A stretch of DNA of 64,000 bases from CAZFLM01 sp964519955 (GTDB taxonomy: Bacteria > Armatimonadota > Chthonomonadetes > Chthonomonadales > CAJBBX01): positions 18,506 to 82,505 of the forward strand of contig CAZFLM010000023.1 of the NCBI GenBank assembly GCA_964519955.1. Reading direction: 5' to 3'. This document shows, one piece after another, positions 16,969 to 25,736 of this stretch. A program made the position numbers and the translations under genes. How positions within the stretch are numbered: the first letter of the stretch is position 1; each line of letters begins with the position of its first letter. The notes beneath the pieces were generated by a model. That model did not search any database. It saw only the letters and a program-made list of their open reading frames with translations, and was not told the DNA's origin.

Positions 16969-17391
16969 GTGCCGACCGAAACCAACGTGCTGCAGGCAGT
17001 TCCCTTCTTCTCCGTTCGCGATATCCAGCGCTCCGTGCGCTTCTACCTCGACGGCCTCGGCTGCGAGATGAAGCACCAGTGGACGCCCGAGGGCAAGCTG
17101 CGCTGGTGCTGGCTCCAGCTCGGCGACGCCGCCATCATGCTGCAGGAGTACCGGACCGAGGGCCATGGGGCACGCGCGCCAATCGAGGACCCCGGCGACG
17201 GCGTGTCCATCTGCTTCCAGTGCCGCGACGCCATCGCCCTCTACCGCGAGTTCCGCGCCAAGGGTATCGACGCCCGGAAGCCCTTCGTCGGCAACCGCAT
17301 GTGGGTCACGGCGGTCACCGACCCGGACGGCTACCGCCTGGAGTTCGAGAGCCCCACCGACGCGCCGGAGGAGTCGGAGTACGAGGACTAA
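16969..17391 (+). CDS. VOC (glyoxalase/bleomycin-resistance) family protein
   Basis: A 140-residue protein starting with GTG behind CTGGAGGACC. It has the two beta-alpha-beta-beta-beta units of the vicinal oxygen chelate fold: VPFFSVRDIQRSVRFYLDGLG at the N-terminus and VTDPDGYRLEFESP at the C-terminus. The terminal Glu in 'YRLEFE' is the usual metal-ligand position. The substrate is not predictable. It is a single-gene unit. Confidence 0.88.
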   Translation: MPTETNVLQAVPFFSVRDIQRSVRFYLDGLGCEMKHQWTPEGKLRWCWLQLGDAAIMLQEYRTEGHGARAPIEDPGDGVSICFQCRDAIALYREFRAKGIDARKPFVGNRMWVTAVTDPDGYRLEFESPTDAPEESEYED

Positions 17392-17406
17392 GGCAGCAAC
17401 GACAGC

Positions 17407-17438
17407 GGGGCCGCCCCCAACGCACCAGGAGCGGCCCC
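17407..17438 (-). terminator. terminator-like hairpin of the truncated propeller copy
   Basis: GGGGCCGC and GCGGCCCC form an 8-bp stem 34 bp beyond the stop codon of the pseudogene fragment. A matching hairpin follows the intact gene at 18383-18410. Confidence 0.55.
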
Positions 17439-17471
17439 ACCGTTCGACCTTCGGCCTTCGACCTTCGACGA

Positions 17472-17575
17472 CTATTTCCTCTTCCCCCCCAGCTCCTGGA
17501 AGAACGACACTGTCCGCATCGCCTTGTGGTCGGCGAAGGTCCAGTCGACCTTCTTGCCGCTCGTCACCTCGATGA
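17472..17575 (-). pseudogene. truncated duplicate of the 3' end of the PQQ-like propeller gene
   Basis: This fragment encodes about 34 C-terminal residues (ending VDWTFADHKAMRTVSFFQELGG and KRK) that match the end of the intact 18441-19316 protein almost residue for residue. The similarity begins abruptly near 17575 and continues past the stop through a heptad tract into the hairpin at 17407-17438. The fragment and the intact gene's 3' end form direct repeats that bracket the MNT-HEPN pair. There is no start codon or upstream coding part. Confidence 0.85.
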
Positions 17576-17588
17576 CTGGCATCGCCTG

Positions 17589-17617
17589 TTGACCCCTGCC
17601 CCCAAATCGGATATGCT
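17589..17617 (+). promoter_or_regulatory. sigma70-type promoter of the MNT-HEPN pair
   Basis: TTGACC (17589-17594), 17-bp spacer, TATGCT (17612-17617), 25 bp before the MNT start codon. It begins right where the duplicated propeller sequence ends. Confidence 0.7.
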
Positions 17618-17642
17618 GACGGCAGGCAGGAGGGAGGCCGGC

Positions 17643-17963
17643 ATGGTCGTCGCCCGGGACATCGAGCAACTGACCCAGCGGATCGCGGAGCACTTCAGGC
17701 CCGAGCGCGTGGTGCTGTTCGGGTCGTATGCGCACGGGGTCCCGACCGAGGACTCCGACGTGGACCTGCTGGTAGTGCTGGATCATGACGGCAGCAGCGC
17801 CGAGAAGGCATCGGAGATACGGCTAGCGTGCCACGGCGGCTTCCCACTCGACTTGCTGGTCTACTCGCCGGAGCGGCTCGATGCACGGCTAGCGATGGGA
17901 GACCCGTTCCTGCGCGAGATCGTCGAGAAAGGCACGCCGCTCTATGAAGCCGACAACCGCTGA
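17643..17963 (+). CDS. MNT-type nucleotidyltransferase (antitoxin-like)
   Basis: A 106-residue minimal nucleotidyltransferase. The diagnostic GSx10DxD motif is intact (Gly27, Ser28, Asp39, Asp41 in VVLFGSYAHG...DSDVDLLVV). GGAGGGAGG lies just upstream of the ATG. The 3' end overlaps the HEPN gene by 20 nt, indicating translational coupling. In characterised MNT-HEPN modules the nucleotidyltransferase neutralises the HEPN RNase by adding AMP to a tyrosine. Own promoter at 17589-17617. Confidence 0.9.
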   Translation: MVVARDIEQLTQRIAEHFRPERVVLFGSYAHGVPTEDSDVDLLVVLDHDGSSAEKASEIRLACHGGFPLDLLVYSPERLDARLAMGDPFLREIVEKGTPLYEADNR

Positions 17964-18327
17964 GTGGGTCGCGAAGGCGGAGGGCGACTTCGCCATGGTC
18001 GGACGCGAGCGGCGCGCACGGAAGGCGCCCAACCACGATGGCGCGTGCTTCCATGCGCAGCAATGCGCCGAGAAGTACCTGAAGGCGTGCCTGGAAGAGG
18101 CGTCCGTGCCCATCGCCCGGACGCATGACCTCCTCGTGCTACTCGCGGACGTGCTGCCGGTCGCTCCTACCTTCGCGCCCCTTCGGCCAGATCTGGCGGG
18201 CCTGACCGACTACGCTGTCCGCTACCGCTACCCTGGCGACACCGCGAGCAACGCCGACGCGGCCAATGCGGCTGCCATGAGCCGCAGAGTGCGGATGGTA
18301 GCCCGTCTGCACCTGGGCCTGCAGTAG
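17944..18327 (+). CDS. HEPN-domain protein (toxin-like)
   Basis: A 127-residue all-helical protein of the HEPN class typified by ACFHAQQCAEKYLKACL, THDLLVLLADVL and YAVRYRYPGD. It overlaps and follows the MNT gene. A canonical R-x4-6-H RNase motif is not obvious at its usual C-terminal place; RKAPNH (within residues 26-32) fits the spacing but is in an unusual position. It may therefore be a catalytically weak or non-canonical member. The pair is compact, self-promoted and embedded in duplicated sequence, as expected for a mobile toxin-antitoxin cassette. Confidence 0.85.
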   Translation: MKPTTAEWVAKAEGDFAMVGRERRARKAPNHDGACFHAQQCAEKYLKACLEEASVPIARTHDLLVLLADVLPVAPTFAPLRPDLAGLTDYAVRYRYPGDTASNADAANAAAMSRRVRMVARLHLGLQ

Positions 18328-18382
18328 GCAGAGGCGCCACGCCGCGCTGCCATCAGGCTCACCGCGGAACGGCCAAGCACCA

Positions 18383-18410
18383 GGGCCGCCCCCAGCAACA
18401 GGAGCGGCCC
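18383..18410 (-). terminator. terminator-like hairpin of the propeller gene
   Basis: GGGCCGC and GCGGCCC form a 7-bp stem 31 bp after the stop of the minus-strand propeller gene. The same structure occurs in the duplicated tail at 17407-17438. Heptad repeats (CCACTTT, CAACTTG) lie between the stop and the hairpin. Confidence 0.55.
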
Positions 18411-18440
18411 CACTTTCCACTTTCAACTTGCCACTTCCAA

Positions 18441-19316
18441 CTACTTCTTCTTCCCCCCCAACTCCTGGAAGAACGACACCGTCCGCATCGTCTTGTGGTC
18501 GGCGAAGGTCCAGACCACCTTCTTGTCCTTCGTCACCTCGATGATGTGGGGCTGCTCGCCGAAGTGGCCGTGGCCCAGCCAGTTGCTCAGCACCGTGTTG
18601 CCGTTGCGCAGGCGCTCGAATCCGGCGATGAACTCCAGCTTCATGCCCGGCAGGTCCTTCGTGGTCACCTGCCATACGATCTTGCCCTTGGGGTCCACCT
18701 CGAAGACGCCGGCGTCCTGCGTCATGTCGCCCGTTGAGAAGATCGTGTTGCCGTTGCGCAGGCGCTGCACGCTGTGCGGACCGCCCGGCGCGGGGATCTC
18801 GCGGACAACCTTGCCCTCCGCGTCGTACTCCTTCACCACCTGCGCGCCGGAGTGCGCCACCAGGTAGTGCCCATTCGGCAGCTTGCGGGCGTTGCGCATG
18901 TACACGTGGCCGCCGTCCGTGCCCGCCGGCAGCAGGCGCAGCTCGTGCACGATCTTGCCATCCGGCGCGATCTCCAGCAGGCGCCCCGCGTTGCACTCCG
19001 CAACAAACGTGTTGCCATTCGGCAGGCGCTGGCAGCCGTACACCTCGCTCGGCGTGTTGTACTCCCACACCACCTTCTTGTCCGGCGTCACTTCCTTCGC
19101 GCCATGCCCGGTCACGAACAGCATGTTCCCGTTCGGCAGCACGGTCAGGTCGTCGCACGCCGGCGCGTCGTACTCCCACTCCACCGGCCCGTCCGCCGCG
19201 ACGATGAACACCTTGCCTTGCGAGTAGTCCGCGCACGCGAACCGGCGCTGGGCAGAGGCCGCCGCAGCCAACGTAAACACGGCAAGAACGACAAGGCACA
19301 ACCTGGCGATGCGCAT
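18441..19316 (-). CDS. secreted PQQ-like beta-propeller protein
   Basis: A 291-residue protein with a clear signal peptide (MRIARLCLVVLAVFTLAAAASA). At least six blades are visible, each with an 'LPNGN/LRNGN' turn: VLPNGNMLFVTG, RLPNGNTFVAEC, KLPNGHYLVAHS, RLRNGNTIFSTG, RLRNGNTVLSNW. The sequence is closely paralogous to the last 280 residues of the HzsA-related protein at 8811-12458 (both contain NWxGHGHxxEQP). Substrate binding or a structural role on the cell surface is possible; catalysis is not evident. Its 3' end is duplicated at 17472-17575. Confidence 0.88.
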   Translation of the reverse strand: MRIARLCLVVLAVFTLAAAASAQRRFACADYSQGKVFIVAADGPVEWEYDAPACDDLTVLPNGNMLFVTGHGAKEVTPDKKVVWEYNTPSEVYGCQRLPNGNTFVAECNAGRLLEIAPDGKIVHELRLLPAGTDGGHVYMRNARKLPNGHYLVAHSGAQVVKEYDAEGKVVREIPAPGGPHSVQRLRNGNTIFSTGDMTQDAGVFEVDPKGKIVWQVTTKDLPGMKLEFIAGFERLRNGNTVLSNWLGHGHFGEQPHIIEVTKDKKVVWTFADHKTMRTVSFFQELGGKKK

Positions 19317-19330
19317 ACGAGGGTCTCCTG

Positions 19331-19453
19331 AGTGGTCAGTGGTCAGTGATCAGTGATCAGTGATCAGTGGGCAGTGCGGCCGGTGCCACTGACCACTTGC
19401 CACTGACCACTGACCACTGACCACTTGCCACTTGCCACTTGCCACTTGCCACT
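19331..19453. repeat. heptanucleotide repeats arranged as a giant imperfect palindrome
   Basis: About six AGTGRTC-type heptads (19331-19375) face about ten GACCACT/TGCCACT heptads (19385-19453) across a short GC-rich centre. The arms are complementary, so the tract can form a long cruciform or RNA hairpin. It fills the gap between two co-directional minus-strand genes. Confidence 0.85.
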
Positions 19454-19454
19454 G

Positions 19455-21686
19455 TTACTTGCAGTGCACCAGCACGCGCAGCCGCTTGGCGATGTAGCTG
19501 CCCGAGTTGTTCGAGAAGGTCCAGTCCGGGTGCTCCACGGGCCGATTGCCGATGCCCAGGTCCGCGCCGCCGCCTCCGCCCACCCAGTGGTTCACCGAGA
19601 AGAGGGTCTGCTTGGCGTCGTGGTTGTGCACCTGCATGCAGCCGTAGCCGTCGGCCGGCGCGGTGGGCTCATCGCCCCAGTCGTACTTGTCGCTCGACGC
19701 GTTGGGCACGCTGCCGGAGTTTGGGGTGCCGTAGTTGTCCGGCCAGAACTCGATGTTGCCGCCCTGCAGGCCGCGCCCCACCTCGACCGCCTTCACGTTC
19801 GAGTAGACGTTCATGTTCGCCACGTTCTGGCGGAAGCGCGCACCCGAGGCAGCCGTCGGAATGCCGATCTTGGCCGGGTCGTTCGTGAACGCGTCCATCG
19901 AGACGTACACGTACTGCATCTGCCCGTCGGCCGTGGTCAGCTCGAGGCAGTAGGCGATGCGGTCGAAGGGCTTGGTGACCTTCGCGTGGTTGTCCACGTC
20001 GTACTTGATGTCGTGCGCCATCTTGCCGAGGTCGAGGTCATACACCAGCTCGTAGGTCTTCGACTCCGGCACGTTCATCGTCATCGCGTCGCGCTTCGGC
20101 ACGTCGCCCGCGCGGAACGAGTTGGCGGGCAAGCCCTCGGCGTTGCTCAGGTTCGGCTCGGCCAGCATGTGCCAGGCATAGCGCACCGCCACCGGCTTCT
20201 TCACCTCGGGCGCGGTCAGCACCACCGTGGCGCCGTCGATCGTCGCGGCCGCCTTGACGAAGCCGCCCTCGTCTGCGTCGATGATCTCGAACCACGAGAG
20301 CGGCTGCCCATCGCGGCTCTTCAGCCCGCCACCGACGTTGTCGAAGGTGACGATCAGCCTGTTGCCGTCGGTGCGCATCGACTTGAAGGTCGGCCCCTGG
20401 TACACGATGCCCGACTTGCCGTAGGTCTTCGCCAGGGCCCAGAGCGCCAGGCGCTTGCCGACGTTCTGCTTGTCCTTCGGGTGAATGTCCTTCAGGTCGC
20501 CGATGTCGTTGATGACCGCCATGCCGGTGTTCGGGATGGCCATCGCTGCGGTCTGGGCGGCCCAGAACTCAGCCTCGGTCGCGGGGTTGTTGCCGTAGTT
20601 GTAGGGCGCGATCTGGACGTAGTAGAACGGGAAGTCGCCCTCGCCCCAGATCTTGCGCCACCCGCCGATGAGCCCCTTCATCCGCTCGGTGTAGAACGCC
20701 GTCTCGCCCAGGTTCGACTCGCCCTGGTACCAGATGGCTCCGCGGATGCCGAACGGGCAGATCGGGTGGATCATGCCGTTGTACAGCGCCGTCGAGTTCT
20801 GCACATTCGTCGGCGGCTGCAGCTCGTCGGGGTACGCCGGCACCGCCGGCACGAGCGCCTTGTCGGCGAGCGCCTTCTTCGCGTCCGCCACCCACTTCTC
20901 GTAGCCCGCCAGCACCTGCGTCAGCCGCTCCTGGTGCACGGCGGACGTCGGATCGCCCAGGAGGACGCGGTCGTAGTCGCCCTTCAGCGCCGGCACTGCG
21001 GCAAAGCCCTCCGGCGGAGTCCAGGTCTGTATAACGGTCCCGCCCCAGGTCGCGTCGATCAGGCCGACCGGTACGTTGAGCTGCTTCTGCAGCTCGCGCC
21101 CGAAGTAGTAGGCAGCCCCGGAGAAGCCGGCCCAGCCGCTCTCCGCGATGGTCTTCGGGCTGCAGACCTTCCAGACGCCCACGCCCGCCGCCGGATTGGC
21201 CTCGATGTCGTCCATCGGCCGCGGCGTGAAGCGGTTGTCAACCATCAGCAGGCGGATCTGCGGGTGGTCGGCCGCGGCAATCTCGGCCTCGGAGTTCAGG
21301 CACATACCGATGCCCTGCTCCATGTTCGACTGGCCGCTGCAGAGCCACACCTCGCCGACCAGCACATCGTCCAGCTTCACGGTGCTGGAGCCCGTCACGG
21401 TCATCGCGAACGGCCCGCCCGCCTTCAGCGCGGGCAGCTTGGCTTTCCACTCGCCGCGGTCGCTGGCCTTGGCCGTCGCCTTCTGCCCGGCCACCTCTAC
21501 CGTCACCGCCTGGTTCGGCTGGTCCCACCCCCACACGGTCAGCGGCATATCCCGCTGCAGCACCATGTGGCTGGCGAACACCTTGGGCAGTTTCACCTCG
21601 GCCAGAGCCGCCCGGCCCGCGCCCGCCACCATCGCCAGCGCCGCGAGCGCCGAGCAGAACGCCCCGGCCCGTCTGTACAGTGTCAT
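19455..21686 (-). CDS. sialate O-acetylesterase (SASA/SGNH) with C-terminal accessory domain
   Basis: A 743-residue secreted enzyme expected to remove O-acetyl groups from sialic acids or other acetylated glycans. A signal peptide occupies residues 1-29. The N-terminal Ig-like part opens LPKVFASHMVLQRDMPLTVWG, as usual for the family. The nucleophile is Ser120 in WLCSGQSNME. The oxyanion block is IWYQGESNLGE and the His block is DIHPKDKQNVGKR. Beyond about residue 545 a further domain (YDLDLGKMAHDIKYDVDN...) replaces the normal end, making the protein longer than the roughly 500-residue enzymes; it may bind carbohydrate. It is not contiguous with the nan operon at 38.6-41.8 kb but is functionally matched to it. 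Confidence 0.9.
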   Translation of the reverse strand: MTLYRRAGAFCSALAALAMVAGAGRAALAEVKLPKVFASHMVLQRDMPLTVWGWDQPNQAVTVEVAGQKATAKASDRGEWKAKLPALKAGGPFAMTVTGSSTVKLDDVLVGEVWLCSGQSNMEQGIGMCLNSEAEIAAADHPQIRLLMVDNRFTPRPMDDIEANPAAGVGVWKVCSPKTIAESGWAGFSGAAYYFGRELQKQLNVPVGLIDATWGGTVIQTWTPPEGFAAVPALKGDYDRVLLGDPTSAVHQERLTQVLAGYEKWVADAKKALADKALVPAVPAYPDELQPPTNVQNSTALYNGMIHPICPFGIRGAIWYQGESNLGETAFYTERMKGLIGGWRKIWGEGDFPFYYVQIAPYNYGNNPATEAEFWAAQTAAMAIPNTGMAVINDIGDLKDIHPKDKQNVGKRLALWALAKTYGKSGIVYQGPTFKSMRTDGNRLIVTFDNVGGGLKSRDGQPLSWFEIIDADEGGFVKAAATIDGATVVLTAPEVKKPVAVRYAWHMLAEPNLSNAEGLPANSFRAGDVPKRDAMTMNVPESKTYELVYDLDLGKMAHDIKYDVDNHAKVTKPFDRIAYCLELTTADGQMQYVYVSMDAFTNDPAKIGIPTAASGARFRQNVANMNVYSNVKAVEVGRGLQGGNIEFWPDNYGTPNSGSVPNASSDKYDWGDEPTAPADGYGCMQVHNHDAKQTLFSVNHWVGGGGGADLGIGNRPVEHPDWTFSNNSGSYIAKRLRVLVHCK

Positions 21687-21971
21687 CTCTGACCCCTTCG
21701 ATTGGTCGTCAAGACCTGCCGGGCACGCGTCGACGCCGGTGCCCGCCTGTTGCCTGTCAGCTTCACCATTCGGCGGCGCCTATCCTGCCACCACCGGGTA
21801 TTGCCCCGCTCGGGAGCAACTGGGGCGTCTGGCGCGATATGTGAGGTGGAAGGTGCCGCACCGGTCCATAGCCGCGCCTCAACGTTGCTCCGTGTACGTC
21901 GTGCCCCTTCCGCACCGCGTGCCCTGCCCGGGCACCACCTGTCATCCTGGGTGGATGAGGAGCAACACACC

Positions 21972-22931
21972 ATGAGAACGTGCCGACTAATGGTCGCCGT
22001 GTTAGGCGCCGCGGCCTGCATCGCGCTGCCGGCCGGAGCCCTACCCGTGCAGAAGGAGATCTTCGGCTTAGCCAACAGGACGACGCACATCTTCCGCTAC
22101 GACGTCATCGCAGGGACGTTCTACGACTGCGGCGCCATCGTCCCCTCGCAACTGACCACCAACCTGGCGATGGACGCGAACCGACGCCTCTACTACATGG
22201 ACCCGAACGACTACGCCACGGGCCACACGATCTGGACAGCAGACCTGGACGCGGGCAACAACCTCATCAACCAGCAGGTGCTCGATACGCTGGCGCCGGG
22301 GCTCGCCGTCATCGACGGGTTCACGATCGGCCCCGATCAGAACCTGTACATGACCGGCTACGGTCACAGCGAGATCTACCGCTACGACATCGGCTCGATG
22401 AGCGGCTCGGCGGCCACCGAGGTGACGCTTATTGCCAGCCCGGCGGGCAAGGGGGAGTTCCGCTCCGACCTGGCGTTCGACCCGATATCCGGTTACCTGG
22501 TGGGCATCGGCATCGTGCCGGACGGCTCGGGCCGCCGCTCCCTGTTCCAGATCAAGGGCTCGCTCGCGACGAACGGCGTGAACGACAACTACGTCTGGGA
22601 GTACTTCGGCGGCAACGCATCGCCCTGGTCCACCCTCGACCTGGGCGGCCCGGGCAACCCGGGCGGCCCGCTCGGCGGGAACCCGGATGGCGTCGCGTTC
22701 GACCCCACGAACGGCGACCTCTACCTCTCCGGCGACGACGGCGACTTCTCGCTCTGGAACCGGTCGACGGCCAGCCTCATCAACTACTACCCGGTCGGCG
22801 GCCCCGACACCACGATGGGCGTCGACCTCGCCTTCCAGCAGCAGTCGACGGTGCCAGAGCCGGCCAGCCTGGCTTTCGGCCTCGGCGCAGCCGTAGGGGC
22901 TGGCCTTCTCGTGCGACGCAGGCGCCGGTAG
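21972..22931 (+). CDS. PEP-CTERM sorting-domain protein
   Basis: A 319-residue exported protein with signal peptide (MRTCRLMVAVLGAAACIALPAGA) and C-terminal VPEPASLAFGLGAAVGAGLL followed by RRRRR: the Pro-Glu-Pro motif, a transmembrane helix and a basic tail recognised by exosortase. The middle has propeller-like repeats (IFRYDVIAGTFYDCG, LAMDANRRLYYMD, YRYDIGSMSG). The ATG follows GAGGAG. No exosortase gene is in the window. Its role is probably in the cell envelope or extracellular matrix. Confidence 0.92.
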   Translation: MRTCRLMVAVLGAAACIALPAGALPVQKEIFGLANRTTHIFRYDVIAGTFYDCGAIVPSQLTTNLAMDANRRLYYMDPNDYATGHTIWTADLDAGNNLINQQVLDTLAPGLAVIDGFTIGPDQNLYMTGYGHSEIYRYDIGSMSGSAATEVTLIASPAGKGEFRSDLAFDPISGYLVGIGIVPDGSGRRSLFQIKGSLATNGVNDNYVWEYFGGNASPWSTLDLGGPGNPGGPLGGNPDGVAFDPTNGDLYLSGDDGDFSLWNRSTASLINYYPVGGPDTTMGVDLAFQQQSTVPEPASLAFGLGAAVGAGLLVRRRRR

Positions 22932-22959
22932 GGCCTGGCGTCCATCGCCGGCGGATCAT

Positions 22960-22996
22960 GGAGAGGCGGCCGTGCAGCGGAGCGGGCCGCCTCTCC
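22960..22996 (+). terminator. terminator-like hairpin after the PEP-CTERM gene
   Basis: GGAGAGGCGGCC (22960-22971) and GGCCGCCTCTCC (22985-22996) form a perfect 12-bp stem 29 bp after the stop. There is no T-run, so the element is terminator-like rather than classical. Confidence 0.6.
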
Positions 22997-23096
22997 CATG
23001 TTTCTGGCCCGTGCCGAAGGAATCGCGCCAGCGCTCCCGAATACGCTCCCCGAGCACGCCGGTAGGCCGATGCCGCGCCGGCATGGGAGGGTAGCG

Positions 23097-25697
23097 ATGC
23101 GCGTAGTTGATGTCGAGTGGGGAAGCGGGCCGATCGAGGGAGTGGTTGAGGTCACCAGCGGCTCGCTGGAGCAGGTCCAGGCTGTGCGGGGTGCCGGCGA
23201 GCAGAGCGGCAACCGGTTCGCGTTTGAGGCGGCAGGCCCGTGCCGCATCCGCATCGCGATCGACGGGGGGGACCGGTCGCCGGGCGCCAATCCGACCATG
23301 GTCACGCTGCGCACTGCCCGGGCTCCGTTCACGTTCCTCCTGCGCGACGTGAACAGCGCCTGCCCGATCTACGTGCCCGACGCGGGCGCGGTGATCCTGC
23401 CGGAGGGCGACGGACGCTCGTACGCCGAGGTCGAGCAGGCCGTCCGCGCACGGGGCCTTCGCACCTCGCTCGAGACCATCGACGCAGAACCCGAGGAGTC
23501 CTACGAGAAGGCGGCCGCGCACGTGCGCGACCTGCACTGCCCCACGTGGCTGGGGCTCGGCCGCGACATGCGCATCTTCGAGGTCGCCTACGCCCACGAG
23601 TACCTGAGCCACGCGGTCTCACCCAAGTTCCACGGCTACCCGGTGCCGCTCGACGAGACCGGCGGCAACCCGTCGCACTACAGCTTCTACTTCTCCCGCG
23701 GAGAGTCGTGCGTCGAGAGCCTCCGGCGCTGGCTCGACGAGAAGACGCTGCCCATCCTGCATGCGTCGATGGATGACGGGGGCGTCCACTACCTCGCCAC
23801 CGCCTTCGCCTCGCTGGAGCGCTCGCCGCTGACGGCCGAGACGCTGCGCGGCACCCATTTCCTGGTGGCGGACAAGCATGGGCACGGGAACATGCTGACG
23901 CCCGACCAGGAGGCGAAGTACCAGGAGCTACTCCCGGCCGAGATGGAGCGGGACGAGGAGGTGGTGCTCTACCACCGCGTCGAGGCCACCAACACCGAGC
24001 CGGCGCCGCGCTACGCCTGGTTCAAGTGCCCCCACCCGAACGGCGCGTACCGGTTCGACGGGTCCGCCGGCCTTGGCTCGTTCGAGAACGGGCCCGTGTT
24101 CGTAGCCGCACAGGTGAACGGCGCTCCGCTGCCCAAGGAGGAGGTGGCCGTCCTGCTGCAGCCCGGCGAGACCGCCGTGTTCGACTTCGCCCTCGCGCAC
24201 CGCCCCATTCCGCCGGAGCGCGCCGCGGAGCTGGCTGCACAGGACTTCGACGCCCGCCTCGCCGAGTGCCGCGCGTTCTGGAAGGCGCGGCTCGCGGCGG
24301 CCGCGCGGGTCTCCCTACCGGAGCCGCGCGTCGACGAGATGCTGCGCGCCGGACTGCTGCACCTCGACCTGGTCGCGTATGGCCTGGAGCCCGACGCAGC
24401 GGTCGCGGCCACCATCGGCGTCTACTGCCCGATCGGCTCCGAAAGCTCGCCGATCATCCAGACGATGGACTCGTTCGGCTGGACCACGCTGGCGGAGCGC
24501 TCGCTGGAGTACTTCCTGGAGAAGCAGCACGACGATGGGTTCATCCAGAACTTCGGCGGCTACATGCTGGAGACCGGCGCGGCGCTCTGGTCGATGGGCG
24601 AGCACTTCCGCTATACGCGCGACGAAGGGTGGGTCCGCCGCATCGCGCCCAAGGTCGTGAAGGCCTGCGAGTACCTCCTGGCCTGGCGCGAGCGCAACAA
24701 GCGCGAGGACCTGCGCGGCCGCGGCTACGGGCTCATCGAGGGCAAGGTCGCCGACCCCGAGGACCCGTTCCACGCATTCATGCTGAACGGCTACGCCTAT
24801 ACCGGCATGGCCCGCGCCGCCGAGATGCTGGCGACCGTGCTGCCTGAGGAGAGCGCGCGGTGGTCCGCCGAGGCCGGCGCCTTCAAGGCCGACATCCGCA
24901 CGGCGCTCGACGAGGCCATCGCCAACTCGCCGGTCGTGCCACTCCTCGACGGAACCTGGTGCCCGTCCATCCCGCCCTGGGCCGAGGCGCGAGGTCCGGT
25001 GTGCCTGCTCACGGACAAGGAGAAGTGGTTCACGCACGGCGGATTCACGACCCGCGACTCGCTCATCGGCCCCATCTACCTCGTGCTGCAGGAGGTCCTG
25101 GCCCCGGCCGAGCGGACGACCGACTGGCTGCTCGCGACGCACGCCGACCTCTACCACACGCGCAACGTCGCGCCGAGTCAGCCCTACTACAGCGTCCATC
25201 CGTACGCGCACCTGCGCCGCGGCGAGGTGAAGGCGTTCCTGAAGACCTACTACAACGGGTTCGCCGGCCTCGCCGATCGCCAGACGTACACGTTCTGGGA
25301 GCATTACTTCCACGCCAGCCCGCACAAGACGCACGAGGAGGGGTGGTTCCTCATGCAGACGCGCTGGATGCTGTGGATGGAGGACGGCGACACGCTGAAC
25401 CTGCTGCCCGGCGTCCCCCGCGCGTGGCTGGAGGACGGCAAGCGCATCGAGATGGATGGGGTCGCCACGCGGTTCGGGACGGTGTCGCTGGCGGTTGAGT
25501 CCCAGGTCGAGCACAACCGCATCGTCGCTCGCGTGACGTGCGACCCGGCGCGCAAGCCGGAGCGCGTGCGGCTGCGCCTGCCTCACCCGCTGGGCCGCAA
25601 GGCTTCCGGCGCCAGCGGCGGCGAGTACGATCCCGTGACCGAGACGGTTAGCCTCCGCCCAAGCGCCGAGCCAGCGGAGATCGTGCTGGAGTTCTGA
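23097..25697 (+). CDS. six-hairpin glycosidase-like protein
   Basis: An 866-residue protein without signal peptide. The start is the ATG after GGGAGGGTAGCG; 33 upstream open codons are not supported. The N-terminal 390 residues are beta-rich. From about 395 an (alpha/alpha)6-barrel pattern is seen: SFGWTTLAERSLEYFLEKQH, GGYMLETGAALWSMGEHF and YLLAWRERNK, with acidic residues in the barrel. A beta-sandwich end follows (DTLNLLPGVPRAWLEDGKRI). The family is not identified; GH95/GH63/GH15-like clans are the closest by fold. Probably an intracellular oligosaccharide hydrolase. Confidence 0.7.
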   Translation: MRVVDVEWGSGPIEGVVEVTSGSLEQVQAVRGAGEQSGNRFAFEAAGPCRIRIAIDGGDRSPGANPTMVTLRTARAPFTFLLRDVNSACPIYVPDAGAVILPEGDGRSYAEVEQAVRARGLRTSLETIDAEPEESYEKAAAHVRDLHCPTWLGLGRDMRIFEVAYAHEYLSHAVSPKFHGYPVPLDETGGNPSHYSFYFSRGESCVESLRRWLDEKTLPILHASMDDGGVHYLATAFASLERSPLTAETLRGTHFLVADKHGHGNMLTPDQEAKYQELLPAEMERDEEVVLYHRVEATNTEPAPRYAWFKCPHPNGAYRFDGSAGLGSFENGPVFVAAQVNGAPLPKEEVAVLLQPGETAVFDFALAHRPIPPERAAELAAQDFDARLAECRAFWKARLAAAARVSLPEPRVDEMLRAGLLHLDLVAYGLEPDAAVAATIGVYCPIGSESSPIIQTMDSFGWTTLAERSLEYFLEKQHDDGFIQNFGGYMLETGAALWSMGEHFRYTRDEGWVRRIAPKVVKACEYLLAWRERNKREDLRGRGYGLIEGKVADPEDPFHAFMLNGYAYTGMARAAEMLATVLPEESARWSAEAGAFKADIRTALDEAIANSPVVPLLDGTWCPSIPPWAEARGPVCLLTDKEKWFTHGGFTTRDSLIGPIYLVLQEVLAPAERTTDWLLATHADLYHTRNVAPSQPYYSVHPYAHLRRGEVKAFLKTYYNGFAGLADRQTYTFWEHYFHASPHKTHEEGWFLMQTRWMLWMEDGDTLNLLPGVPRAWLEDGKRIEMDGVATRFGTVSLAVESQVEHNRIVARVTCDPARKPERVRLRLPHPLGRKASGASGGEYDPVTETVSLRPSAEPAEIVLEF

Positions 25698-25701
25698 CGT
25701 G

Positions 25702-25730
25702 GGAAGGGGGGCCAACCTGGCCCCCCTTCC
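25702..25730. terminator. bidirectional terminator between convergent genes
   Basis: GGAAGGGGGGCC (25702-25713) and GGCCCCCCTTCC (25719-25730) form a perfect 12-bp stem with a 5-nt loop. It lies between a plus-strand gene ending at 25697 and a minus-strand gene ending at 25737. Confidence 0.75.
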
Positions 25731-25736
25731 CTCTCC

